Assembly: GCF_001039355.2 (NCBI RefSeq)
Contig: NW_019775957.1
Location: forward strand, 431,086 to 465,457
DNA from: Lingula anatina
Taxonomy: Eukaryota; Brachiopoda; Lingulata; Lingulida; Lingulidae
Length of the DNA stretch: 34,372 nucleotides
Direction: 5' to 3'
Position numbers and translations under genes: made by a program. Positions 12,469 through 26,756 of this stretch are shown here, in pieces; position 1 is the stretch's first letter; the number at the start of each line of letters is the position of its first letter. Under the pieces are notes generated by a model. That model had not been told where the DNA came from. It saw nothing but the letters and a program-made list of their open reading frames with translations, and made no database searches.

Positions 12469-15400
12469 CTGAAAGAAATCGACAATTAAAAATAGATAAG
12501 AGATAGTGTCCTACCTGACAGCTCACAAGTCCTCACATCTCATCTGCGAGTAGGTTCCAATATGGCTACTTGTTTTTTTCGTACAGGACGAAATAGGACT
12601 GAAAGGAATCAATAGGAATAACACCCCAAAGGCCTCAACAGGACGCTCGTATGCTCAAATGAGCATTTTGTGTTAAAAAGCTACAAAATACTAAGTAAAC
12701 ATCTGGATCAATTGTAAACTTGTACATAAAAAGACAAAACAAATCTAAGAGAAAAAAGGAAGGTCTGTAAGATACAAAATATTTCTGAAAAGTAAAATGG
12801 TTTTAATACCTAAGAAGACATTTTGAGTATCAAATAAATTTTATGTGCAAATTCTGCAGGATTTTATCGAAGTTTAAAGATTTGAAATAATCATAAGTAT
12901 CTATTCCACTTCTTGTTGTTATAATCTGTCAAATGTTCTGGGCTCTGGCAGCAGGCTTTATCTTCATGGGTAATGTTTCAGCTAAAAACAGGAATTTGTT
13001 AAAAAATTAAGACTTAAACAATTGTAATTTTTGCAGAATGGGTGTTTGCACAGTGTTTTTTTTAAAATCTCAATGCTTAACAATGGTCACAGTGGGTGGG
13101 CAGGGCAGTGAAATCAGTCTTTGTACAGTGTTATTTCACCAATTCATAACGTGGAATCTTCAATCTTTCTTTGGGTGCAACAGATCAAATCTCTCAACAA
13201 TTTTGAAAATAAAGTAATGCCATTTGTTGATATTAAAAAAATTTATCACTCATGTCTTCTTCTGAAAGGACAATTTTGTATGTAATTGTGTGCTAAGTAT
13301 CTACACATTTTTCGTAATTGGAATTTGAGTGGCTCGTTCTTTCTGTAATTCACATTTGACATCAATATTGCCTTTAATCTGTGATTTCTTGCAGATGTAC
13401 CATGATGGCTTCTTTGGTACAGAACCCAAATGGATACGGTTCACATAAGAAATACATAAACCAATATTTTCTGTGCAACTGGAGTATGAACTAAGTACAA
13501 AGTTATTGACAAACTTTGCTTTTAATTTGAGATCAATACACATTTATTACAACAAATTCTGGCATTATGCTTTGTGTTTCTAAAAAAGCTTTCAATCAAT
13601 TTCATTGGGATTTCATATTTGGTGGTAAAACTGGTCTAATGGACCAGTTTATATTTAAAAGATAAAACTTCAACCTGTCCCAAATACACATGTTGCCCTT
13701 GGGACCTTTCCCTGGACAAGTAAGTACACAATTTTGGTTTTCTGCAAGACAGGCAAATAAGATCTTATGCAAAAGACTCAGTCACATGACTCACATAATG
13801 GTTATTCAATGGAAATCCCTCTTTTACCGTAATACATTGTTATGGCAATCAGAGCACACTGAGGATTCAAAATTTGACATAAAGAAACTACTCACAGCTT
13901 CAAATAATCCAATGATTATACATAATAAACCGATTTCTCTCTTTTTTTATTTTACATTCCAGAGGAGCTATCTATAAAATTTCAATTGCACTATCTTGCT
14001 ATTGTAAGTCCTTGCATGACTTGCATGAAATGGGTCTGATAATACTGTATTACCAGTTCAAAATTACATCTGCCAAAAAGAGAATCACTTTTGGGGAACC
14101 ATAATGGCCATTCAAAAGTTTGATGTACTTTTTAAATCTTACTGTGTCATTGAGCCTTGAAAAATACATTCTGACAAAGAATCAAAAGGGTAACAACTGT
14201 ATGAGACTCATATTTTATAATAAATACATTGTAAACAACCCATATTTTAAATTCTATTCTATCACGAAAATAGCAGTTATCACAATCATTCTGGAATCTG
14301 TGTTTGCCATCGGACCATGTGACCTTCATAGATGGCTTCCCTCTGTAGTATTTTCTTCAGAGATTATTACAAAAACCAAACCTTTTTTTAATAACCATTG
14401 ACTAACTTCACTATTGGTAAGTATGTGAAAATTATCGTTTAGCCCAGGAAAATCCATTTTTGGTGAAAATGAACAGTTGTTATCCTTTCAGGTAAACCTT
14501 TTAGACAGCACTGCAATGTCATGTTTATTTGACTCTCCTTAATTAAATGGCATTGGAGGCCATTTTGATTTTTTAAAAATTGTGACGTGTGTGTGTGTGT
14601 TATTAAAAAGTCTGTTGTTCACTTAAATGTAGCATTCTTCAACTGTGTAATGTAATCAATGGATACCACACCTATATAAACAAAAGCACAAAGATGCCCT
14701 TGTTAGAGATTGATTTAAATTGCCTCCCCATGATCTGGTTTTTGATAAATCAATTGAGCAAGAAATAAGACTGGTTTTGAATAATAGAATGTTTTAACAA
14801 AATACATTTACCATTAATAACACATATTTGTAAAAGGGTGCTAGCCCAGAATGAATTGACAACACCTTAGTCAATTAGTATGCAATGTAAAGAAAGAGAT
14901 TAATGAGCTACAGTTAATTTTGAGTTCCAGGGCACTTTAGCCTACTTGCCCTCCAGATTTCAGATCTATCATAGAAATAAATTAAAGGAAAGAATAGGGG
15001 CAAGGTATCCATTAATTTGTTAAGTGAGTTTCAAAACATAAAACAGAATAATGAAGGGGCCTTCTCTGAAATAATAATATTCTTGGGTCAGCATTTTCCT
15101 GTAGAGGAGCAGACAAATCGACACAGACAAAGTTTTTCATTGGTTACATAAAATATTGACAAAAGGAAAAATTTCCATTGGTTACAGTAAATGAGCTAAA
15201 ACTCACATTCACATTTCAAACCAGCCAACCAATCACTTTTTTCATTACTGAAATACCAATCAGCAGTAATGTCATTAACATTGAGCACCCCCCAGTCAAA
15301 CAGTCAACACAGAGGTGAGGGAACCAATACCCTTTCTTCTGAACTTGAAATCATCAGAGAAAAGATGATGTCAATGTTTCTACATTACAGGTCTCAGTCC

Positions 15401-18400
15401 CCACCCCCAAGATACCACACACCGTAAAAGTTTGCACCCATCAAAGTAAACTGCCCCAAGAGATTGAGCCCAAGACAATAGACGTGCTATCCATGTGTGA
15501 CAGCCAAAGATGGGACAGTATACACAGCACTGTAAACAGGCCTTGTTCAGCTATCAGCAAATATTAGTTCTCACTGACCCTTGGGTCTCCACCTCTGTGC
15601 TGCAGTCACAGGGGTAGGCATCAGGAGGCTTACACAATGGAGCTGCCCTGCCACATCTTAGGGGTGTGTGTTGGTTGACCAAATAGCCCCAGGACTACCA
15701 TTTGAGTCATTTTCTCAAGCAAAGCTTTCTCTTAATTACATCTATTTATTCCAGGTGATGAGAAAAAAGATCTTTTCTTTTCCCAAAGTGCTGACAGGAA
15801 AGAAGCCAAATAAAAAGTGTTCAATTAGATAAAAAAACAACATAAATCTGCGACTTTGATGTTTCACTGGTTTCAATTAAATGCAGAAGCACATTCTCGT
15901 TGCTATTCATGGCTTAATGAAAGATGGAGTCAACTCCCTTCCATGTTTCGTAAGCTTCTACAAATATGTTTAGCTTGACACTATCACTGCAAAGAATTTC
16001 AATTGTACTTTTTTCATTGATGTGTTGCTCATGTTAAAGGGAAAATTCATGCTTGACATGGTTCACTTTTAACCAGTACACAAAGATCAATACTAAGTTT
16101 CACGATGCCATCCACTCAAGCATGGCTATGTAGGCTTGATTCAATAATTGAGGGTCATGTGACATGAGTTTACCCAATGACCTGCACCTGCTATTAGAAG
16201 AATTCACCCACCATGAAAATATCAACGAAGTGATGGAACGACAACAAAATTATTAACAGAAATACAACTAATTGTAACACTTCAATCTTGCAATTACTGT
16301 ACATTATTAAACAACCCGAGGGAACCTGAGGACAGTTTGATTTAAAGGTTGTCATCAATTATTTCTTGAAACATAACTGCAATGTGTTATGCCAGAATGT
16401 GGTATAATTTCCTTGGGTGATGACATTCATTTCTCTGAACTTTGAAGTCAACAATAGACATCAGGCAATGCGGCAAAGACCTGCAAGAACAGTAAATAGG
16501 TTGCGCAGGTTGAAGCATTCATACAATTATTGATCCATAACTTGTTTATTCATACAATTTGCTGCAAAGAATATTCAGCAATTGGTGCTATTCATGCAAC
16601 CATGCTGTTGGCTGTAATAGCTGGCTTAATCACATCATGGGGACAAGCAATATGGACACCACTCACTCACTGCTTGCAACAAAAACAATTTTAAAGGGAC
16701 ATTTGCTAATTAAGTACATTTTTTTCATTTCAGGGATATGTCTGAACATACACCATGGCATACAATTTAATCATTAACTCTGTTTTAATTGACACATTTT
16801 GAGCTGTTTTTCAACAAGTGGAAAAAATAATTTACATTTTACCTATTAAATCATTTGAGCAGAAATTTTGCAAAAAATAAAAAGAAAAAAAAAATAAAAA
16901 TAATAATAATAAAAAAAATAATAATAATAAAATAAAAAATAAATAAATAAACAAATAAAATAAAAAATGGAAAAAAAATAAATTTACCATTTTATTCCTT
17001 CAACATTACTCTGCTACTGAAGTCTTTAACATTTCTGGCAAATATCAGCAATTGTGAAATAAAAATGTGCATCACAGTGATAATATGTGCTGTAGTGTTT
17101 TTTAAAAAAGGATGATCAAGGCTTGACAGCTGGCATGCATTACACATAAAAATTAAAGTATGTTAATTGTTCGTTTTAAGTGCCTTAGTGAGATTATCTG
17201 GGTTATTCGGTAAAAAATTGAGAAAATTTCATTACAAGATTTATTGTCGTAGAGTTCATGCCAGCGGCACTACTTAATGAAGACCCCTTTTATCTGATCA
17301 GAACAAAAATCAGGTACTATTAAGAAAAATCCTCACTGAGACTTGGTAAACCAAGAGGATTAACTGACAATTTAACTGTCAATCTGGCAAGCGCAGATTA
17401 AATATGCAAGGATGCAGCAGCACTGATGACCCCTGATCCTATGCAGCTTGTACGTCATTATATCTAATTGTATGTCTTTGCACGGTAGTCACGTGAACAT
17501 GCGCCAGCACGGCGGTGAAAAATGCACTAAAGATGAAAATTACATCTCACAAAAGTCAGATGCATGCAATTTTCATTTCTTTGCATTGTCTTTTTTACCC
17601 AATAAATTTAAGGGAAGTACTTGATTATTATCATTGTACTTTTTTTTCAATTTTGAAAAAAAAAAAAAAATTGGAAAATGCACAGTAATGTTTAGCAGAT
17701 TTCTCTTGGATGAAAATTGAAAATATACCAATACTGTATACTACTGGTAAGCTACTTACTGATCTTAATAAAGATACAGTAGTACCCAGTCAGTGTTGAC
17801 AAATACAGCACTCTCCACCTCAAATACCCACATTTCACACTTCTTTTCTGTCAGCATTTAAAATACTTTTATGAAGAATAAACAACTTTCCTGGATCACT
17901 GCCCAAGCACACATAAAATACAATTCTGTGGTTGAACTCTACAAATATCAAGCAAAGAACCTCAAATATTATTGTTATGGTACTGAACCTAAAAAACCAA
18001 GGTTTCAACACACACCAAATCCTGTGTCTCAATGGACAGGAGACCTAGTGACATTACTCAATTAAACGAGCTTGGTAACACACAGAAAATACCTGGGCAC
18101 CTCTCTTTTTTAAAACAACCACTGCCCCAGGCCAACAGGAGCTGAACAAGGGTTAAACAAATTCAATCTACAATCAAAAAGGCAATGAGAAATTAGAATT
18201 CCTTCTGTTGTCCAGGGAAGAGAAAGGTGTCGATAAAGGAGCAAATGCAAAGTTCAGTGAACATTTTGATGAGGGTTTTTATTCTGAGAACAAATTGCAA
18301 GCACCTCCATGCCACTGCTAGACCCCCACACAGCTAGGGGACAAGTGACACTGACACTCATTGTGGAGAGGCCCTGCTTTTGCTGAAGTTTACGCATGTG

Positions 18401-21400
18401 AAAAGATAAACAACATACAAGATATAGTTGAGTCCATTCATGTTAAACCATCTTGTTCATATAAACATCTGCATGTTTTTTCTTTTGTTTTGCTACTTTT
18501 TTCCTTCCCCCTGCTATTTGATTTAAAGTTACAATAAAAACTTAAAAATTAAAATAATATCTACCAAAAGCTATTTCTTCTACATATTTATTATATCAAC
18601 TGAAAAGGATCTATTTATCTTCAAGTAATATTTTCTAGCACTAGAGCACCTGGTTCACATGGGCATCCAGCCAGGCAGTGGTCTCTGAAGTACTTGAATG
18701 AGATCTCTTTAACCGAAGTAATCTCCTCAGTTTAAAGCTGTTATATACCTGGAGATTTTTTCATTACTACAAGTACTGTCCATGCTCTGGTCCACCATTT
18801 AAGCTGTCCCTAAGTGTAATAGCCAATGGATGACCCACCACAATCCCATTACCTTATTGGCTCACTTAGTACTCTAGAAATCAATGAACCACAATGATCA
18901 CAACAAACAGAGGATTAATTGTCCAGACAGGGATTAGACTGACCACCAGACCAGTCAGATTATTTCTACATAGTATATACTCGTAGTTTAGGTAGGAAGC
19001 ACTCTAAATATATGAATCATAATGTTATTATTGGCAATCTTACAAGACTAAGAAGTTTCATGTATATGATAACTGCATGGAATCATGGAACGTTCAGGTT
19101 CTTCTTCTTCTTAATTTTCCTTTCACTACTATACATCTTAAAATACTTCATAAAAATTTAACAGTAACAAGCCATACTTCCCTAAATTAATTAAAAATCA
19201 AATAAAATTATCTAACAGGTAGACCAGATCTTGATCACGGACACAAATAATTCTAGCAAAGTGGACTATACAAGGGTGAGTGCGAAAGTATAAAAAAATT
19301 GCCAAAAGGTTTTCACTGAACAAAACAAGTTGATATTGAGTTATTTGAAGAGAGTGAGGGTCATGTGTCAGCCATTGAGGACCCCCTATAATCTCCCCCT
19401 GCAGGGACTGCAGACTCTTGTGTGCAATGTTGTAAGTGCATCCTGTACTGTAATGTCAATTGGTACAAGCCATGTCCCATGTCCACTGAGGCTTATGATC
19501 TGATGCGACATTTCCTTAACACTAACATCAACAGATGTTGAATATACCACCCTAACAAAATTAAAACTGTAAGCGTACAAATTTGTAATGCTCAGGCAAG
19601 CTGCACGCTTTAAGCATCTTTCTTGTTAGCGTGATTACAACAGGATGAATGCATGTTCTACATACTGGGTACTTCAACTAGATGAACTCCATTTTTGAAA
19701 GGTTATTTAGTTGAAATGTGGAAAAAAAAAGATGGTGACTAACAATGCGGCTTTTAACTGAAGACTTTGATGTGGACCATGTTTCACTCTTGACCTCCAC
19801 CTATTCACATCGCCATCTTGTGGAATTTTCTAAGACAATGAGACTTAACGGCCAACGAACCTGGTATTTTTCAGCTCGAGGCCAATTTTGCAAACACTGA
19901 CCCTGTTGTATAATATGAAAGAACGCAATTATTTTTTCTTAAATTTGTCATTTCTAAACAAACGATGAAAGTTACGTTTTTAAAAAAAATGGGATAATCT
20001 TAAACGTGGAATTAACAAGATAATGTGATATACTGAATATTCTTCAAGATACGACAGTTACAAATAGCAAATTGCACACAATGAGATCATTGTGACATAT
20101 TTTATTTAGGAATTTTTCTAAAATCCTATAAAAAAAATTTATGACCTCCAAGCTGACATTGCATTTTTTCTCAATAGATGGGAAGTAAAGTAAAGATTCT
20201 TCCATTCCACAAAAACCTACTAGCCTCAACAGCAAAAGCAAATATTTGTGTAAATCTTTCATAAAAATGCATCATACACCAGTCTTTTGTTAGGGAAAGA
20301 TTCAAGATCAAGTGTGATATAAACACAGTTCTGTTTTCATTTCACATGCACAAATTACACTTATTGTGAAGCTGACCCCCTGACCGCTCAGATTACCTAA
20401 CCAATCACTAGCTCAAGACCCCAGTAGAGCCAAGATGGCGGACATACAAAATGGCTACTGGATGAGCCCATTGGTCTGACATTTTTTTTTCCAATGATCT
20501 GGCCCAAATTCTTCAAATGGTTTAACCATCAATAACAACTTAGTTCAAATTGGAGACCTAATATTTCATTATATTTGAACCTTTCTGTAATGACCAATTA
20601 AACTTTACTGCGATCGATCAGTCCGCGCTATCGTCGTTTTGTGGAAAAAAAATACTCGCTACCTCACAAAAACAATTTCCTGAACCTGACAGACATTTAG
20701 CACTGGTACAATGCACATAATTTTTATTTGCACTGGGCCTGAAGAACCCTTCCCTTCTGGTGAGTTAATCCGCCCCTTACTGCTCTAATGAACACCCAAA
20801 TCTGCCCTGGAGTACTTTTTTAACCTCATACACAATCACTCCTCAATCATAATCCTGAGATGTACTCTGACAAATCCCTATTCCCATATGGTTAGACTAA
20901 AATAAAATTTGCTTTATTGCTATCTAAAGTTTTTCTAAATTTGATGCAAGATCGATCGCTATGAACAGTGATGATGCGACAAGAGCGCCCCTCAGCGGAT
21001 GTGACCCAAGTAAAAGAAATAGGCGACTTAATCTGTACTAGCTGCCCTTAATCTGACCTGTTATTTAATTTTTCTGAATGACCATGGTACCGCACCTCAC
21101 ATTGACGCCCATTGCTTTTGATCTTGCAATGGTGTACTAAAGGCTTCCATAAACATTGAGATTAAAACGGCCATATTGACATGTGTCGTCAATTGACATG
21201 ACCCCATCTGCCCTGGACAGTACAATATTTATAGATGTCTCAATCACTCAATTATGAAGGATTAGAGAGACAAAGATCTGACTGGTAAAAGTGACGGCAG
21301 TGATATGACAAGCTCAAAAAGGCAAATAAAATGCTATTGTCCATCGCAATAATTTCCTTAAAATGCGGTGATCTGATTTCTTCATGTACGATCTCCTGCA

Positions 21401-24400
21401 GCGAAAAAAGGCTTTCTTAACGCAACGATTAATAAAGAACATGTCCTTTCTGAATAAATAGTACAGATCCACACTTTCTATTGCACAGGCTTAAGTCAAC
21501 AGGGAGCTTCTGACACCGTGACAAGAAAAATAGAAAAAGCTATCTGATTGGACAAAAATTTGAAACGATCATACATTAAAGCAAGCCGCCTTAGATTAAA
21601 TCCATAACCTTTCAATCAACTATTTGACCCGCGTCTGGCATATGCTAATGCACTTACTTGACGTGGCACTAAGCGTGACCCAGACGGCCATGCAAGAACA
21701 CTAGCGCCATCGTTTTAAAGATGGCCGCCACACTTGATCCAAGCTGACAAATTGTTTTGACGCATGCTTGTAGGGACATAAGGAACAGTAGCATCCAGAT
21801 TATTAATCGAGTCACCTTGCATAAGAGATATTTTCAACATCTTAAAATTTTTATAAGCAACTTACCGCATCGAAATGAAGACTGGAAATCTCGAATAATT
21901 CGAATTCGATTTTTTCAAATGTGAAACATAAATTTGTTCCAAGTAACAAAGTCGATTAAATTTTTTTCGAGGCAAGGTGGAAATCCACATTAAACTCATT
22001 GTCAAACTGATAACATCTCTCTATCCGCTCATCCTATTAGCTACAATAGAGCCTCTGATCTTCACATTTCAACAGCAAGCTGCAAACTGAAGTCAAACAC
22101 ATAGGGAACAATTAAGGAATTAACGAAACACTTGAGTGAGTTGCATCATTTGTGAAATGCACCACAAAAAATTGCCAAGGGCATTTACTGTTTTTGCACC
22201 AACATTGCGATCGATGCATCCTTTAAATTGACTAAGAAACCTACCAATGAAATAATGCATAAAATATGTCTGCATTATAAAAGGGTTTTGGTGATAGGCC
22301 AAAACAAGTCCTTCCTGACTGTTTTCACAAGTTACTGAACCTTACATAATTATTTGATCAAGTCTGACACTGGTTTACATTAATGCAGACTTGTTAAAAG
22401 ATGCTGAAGGTATTTTATTCACATGTTGGTTCACCTCAGCTGACCTAAATTTTTCCTTAACCTTTTCCTTTTTTTATCTGCACTTTGGGCACAAAAATAT
22501 TCTTTATTTATAGGCAAGTTCACATTATTTCCATGTTTTAATTGTCATCTCAACAGGCTGATCACAGTACATATGGTCTAACAGGACAGGTACAGATAAA
22601 TACTACAGTGCCACAAAAAGTGTTCATTTTCAGCTTTTGTCTTTCTGTGAAAAATTTTTAAGTATTTTCTGAGTACATACAATTAATGTTTTAGAACATA
22701 TGTCATCTGATAATTAAGAAAGATTGTTAAATATAAAAGCACTTTATAAGACAGCAAAGTCAAGGTGGAAGTTCAAAGGCATCGACAGAATTCTCTTGAA
22801 TGGGGAAATTTACAAATTAAGACATGCCAAGGAAATACGTTTAAATAGGGGATAAATATTGATTCTTTTGTGTAATCAATTGACGAATAGCTAGTATCTA
22901 TCTAAACTGAACAATGGTGGAAAGGAATAATTATCTTAGTGAACAAAGCAACATATACAGACAGGGCAGAAATGGTGTGAGATCTGCTGGTATTCTGGAT
23001 GGATAGGTACAGCAACACAGTAGAAAGTGTAGATAATACAGAGGTGGAAAAACCTTAAAAGAGAAAAGAACAAAAAAGAAAAATGACACACAAAAGAAAA
23101 AAAAAAAGGAAGTTAAAGACTATACTCCCAACATTGCTATGACCATGGAGATATGTATTCACCAGCAGCTGTCTTGACCTAAAATGTGTACAGAGTTGTA
23201 TAGTGAATACATTGAGCTGGGTATTGTGGTTATAAAGCAGTGAGGTGTCTGACAGCAGAGTCGGGCATACTCTGTTATAAGGAATATTCAAACTAAGAAA
23301 ATTATGGGGAAATTGATATAAAACTGATATAATTCAAATACAAAACGACTGCTATTTAAGCATGCATATATAAGGTTATATAGGTGAAATTGCTAGATTG
23401 CCAGAACTTTTATATACGACTTGGAAAAGGTTCTTTTGATGGATTTTCAGAGAAATCCATTTCTTCTACTGAGGAAAGGTATCAGCGAATCTATAAATTG
23501 ACAGAAAAAATATAAGTGCAATTTTTACAAAGACTTTATGGAAACAGAAAATCTATCACAGGAGGGTTAATGGTCTGAGCTCCCAGATTTGTTCTCTCAG
23601 TGTGATACAACATTTAGTTGATAATGGTTTAGGTCTTAGCAGTACAGCTTGTCTGTGATCAGTCAATAAAATCATTCAATAGAAACCAGACTTATTTGAT
23701 CTCCAAAACCAAATAGATTGAAAAAGATTAATTTTTTGTAGCTTAGCATTTCAACTTACATTTATGTATTTATTTTTCTTGTTAGGGAAAAGGTGAAGTG
23801 AATTGGTAAAACCAGTTATACCGTCATTCATCTCAATGTTCAGTATACTAGTTCAAGAAAATAGCAGGGTAGTAGTAAGTAATGCTTATACTCAATACTG
23901 GCAACTGAACATATAGTAATCATAGGTTGGTGGCTCCAACGTGACCCCCCCCCTCTCCCATAAATCTTCACCAACATCATAAAAAAGGCATTGTAGGTAC
24001 TACTGGTCATCTTTGGCATGACTAGCTGTGGACAAAAACATTAGGAACTACTTTACAATTAATACCTATACTCGCTAATCTGTAAGGCTTGATAATTCAG
24101 TGGAGCATTTTTTTAAAATGAGTATTAACTGTGTTTCCTTAATTCAACATTTTGCTTAATTTCAACCTACAAGTACATTTCACAAGTTCAACAAAGAGTC
24201 AGTTGCTGGGATTCACAGTGCCTTTCAGAGAAGTTCACTGTGACATCACTGGAACATTCAAGCACACATGCTACTGACATTCCAAATGAAACATGAAAAA
24301 TGAAACCTGTTAGACAACAATGAAATCTGTAATAAGAAAATGATCTAGAATCTCAGAATCTGGCTGCCAGCAAAATCTGATGAATTCTGGAAAGCATATA

Positions 24401-26688
24401 TCTGTGAGAACTATCTGCATCAACCTGGTACCAGTTTAACATCCACCTCAGTCTCAGGTTTTCTTCCATATCATAGCCTAAAGAAATAAACTGATATATA
24501 CTTTGCTGTAATCCAACCTGACCAACACTTTCTGGTGTAACTGTACCCAATGCTAATATACAGGGTATTCAAAAGGTCTCTACACATCTTTAATACAGGT
24601 TTCTGACTTGTGTGTACAAAGACTCTGAGAATATCCTGTATAATGGCAGTATGTCTGCATCATTTAGCTGTTGTTATAAAGATGAACAAATGAAAACTAT
24701 ATTTACTTCAATTTCAGAGAGGTTTTTTAATGATAATGATAACAAGGATGAAAATGCCATTTAGCTAAAAAGTGGAAAATATAGCGTGGGGTCCAGGGGC
24801 CTTATGATATTTTTGGCTCCCAAAAGTGGGAAATCTGCCAATAGATGAAAATATTTCATCCCTGTAATAACTTATTTTAGAACAAAAAAGTTAACCAAAC
24901 AGGTAACTTTCACTCTTGCCACAAGAACATCATCAGGCTGAATGCCCACAAGTTGTTAGAATTTGGTTGACCTGTGATTGACCAACTTCCAATGACTTGT
25001 GGACATATTAATGTTCCAAAGTAAGTGATATGATCATTATCACTAAAACACATTACTTAACATAAACAATCTAACAACAATCATGAACAATATATAAGAA
25101 CTTCTTTCAAAATATTTAACATCAATACTTCTACGACATATTTCTGTAAAATCACAATAAGTATACCGTGACTCTCTATTTGGCTCATTTTACAGTCTTT
25201 GTATTAGCCATATAACCGCAATGCATCTTTAAACATAAAACCAATGTTACAGTAATCTTTAACATCTGTTTTTTCAAATAACATTTATCTAATATCAAGC
25301 AATTGTATAAGAAAAATGGCAGCTTTATCAAGCTGTGTATACATACGGTACTTCCCACACTGAAGACATGACAGTAGTGTTTCCCCGCCTGAAGGTCCTT
25401 GGTGATGTAGGCAAAATAGTTGAGGTTGTCTGCATCCTGACAGGCACAGAAGATGTTGCTCACTTCATGTTCGCAAATTACTTTCTGAAATAAAGAGAAT
25501 AATCAACTGCTCTCATAAAAGTCACAAATTATACCATGTTTGCTAATGTGGCATACTTGGTTTAAGCTAACTTTAGGCAGTCATACGCCACAAGTTCTTA
25601 ATGAGATACAAGTAGTTTAAGGGATAAAAACTGTTCAATTTGGTGAGAAAATTGCCTTAAAAAGGAATTTCCTGGGGTAAGTGATGATCTTCCCATGCAT
25701 ACCAATGACCAATAAATCTGTACTCATTCAAAGTTAGTCTATTGTTTTTCTTTTTTAAGTGTGTTCTTTGTCATAATCTTTTAAGAGGTAAAATATATGG
25801 GATATTAATTTTAGAATCCATTCACCTACAGAGACAAATGAAGCAATGTTAATTCTTGGCCACTGCAGACACTGTAACATATGAAGACAAAAATGAAGCC
25901 TTTTTTGTTTTTACAAAGAGAAACCATGACTCTATGCTAATTAATTAGTTACAGTTACATTTAGTTTCTTTTCCCAATTCAGATTAGACACAGACACTTA
26001 GTGTAAATAGTGGAGATTTCCACTGATAATGTAATGACCTGGTCACATGAATATTAAATGAGACTAATTAAATTAGCTATATCCAGTACCCACTTTTTAG
26101 TGTGTAATTCACAAAAAATGATTTTATGTCATCGCTGTTTAACTGCTGATTCAGGATCACACAGCATGCTTTCCCAACTCTATGAAGTTAAGTGTACTCT
26201 TCACTGATAATTTTTATATGCGTTTAATTTTACATTTACAAAATTTATGAATACAAAGCAAAATACGATACATATTCTAAGTGGAAGGCTTGTGCACAAG
26301 AAACGACTTCATGTCACCTCTGTTTAACCGCCAATTCAGGATCGCAGCATTCTTTCCCAACCCTGTGAAGTTAGGTGTCCCCATTCCTGATAATTTGGGT
26401 ATGTGTTTAATCTTACATTTTTCAAAATACTATACATATTCTAAGCGAAAAGCGTGCTCACAAGATCGGCACCATGTTGAAATTTTGATGCCCATGTCCT
26501 AATATTGATATTCAGTATCATGGACGTGCAGATATACTTCCTTAGAGATGTTAAGTAAGTGTACATGATATATTCAGTTTTAGGGGTGTTTTTGGTGAAA
26601 TGTGAGTATTTTTCCCTCGTAGTACACTTCCACCCTCACACGAGGCTTGAGGTTTTCTGGCATATATTGCTCAGGTTGGCAGTATATT

Positions 26689-26756
<68 letters not shown>

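Larger units (their letters stand above)
12469..25346 (-). other. 12.9-kb intron between PTB exons I and J
   Basis: By far the largest intron in the window. It contains a CCAAT-box cluster (15138-15262), a TAA/A-rich low-complexity block (16871-16983), CpG-richer patches with YY1-like sites (about 20360-20470 and 21600-21760), a CTCF-like word (19811-19823), a mariner-type MITE (24559-24640) and several small perfect hairpins. No exon resembling ANKS1 or any other protein was found on either strand. Confidence 0.7.

Noticed and set aside
13690-13729. ATG-led + strand peptide followed by a consensus donor (GTAAGT) at 13720
   Set aside because: Antisense within an ANKS1 intron, ten codons only, with no downstream exon. 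Probably chance.
17640-17663. T8-CAA-TT-TTG-A8 palindrome
   Set aside because: Low-complexity T and A runs make this an expected accident.
23941-23956. Run of about ten C residues
   Set aside because: Single homopolymer run. It could form an i-motif only with further C tracts, which are absent.
24915-24945. TGATGAT word on the transcribed strand, considered as the C box of a snoRNA
   Set aside because: No D box (CTGA) at suitable distance and no terminal stem.
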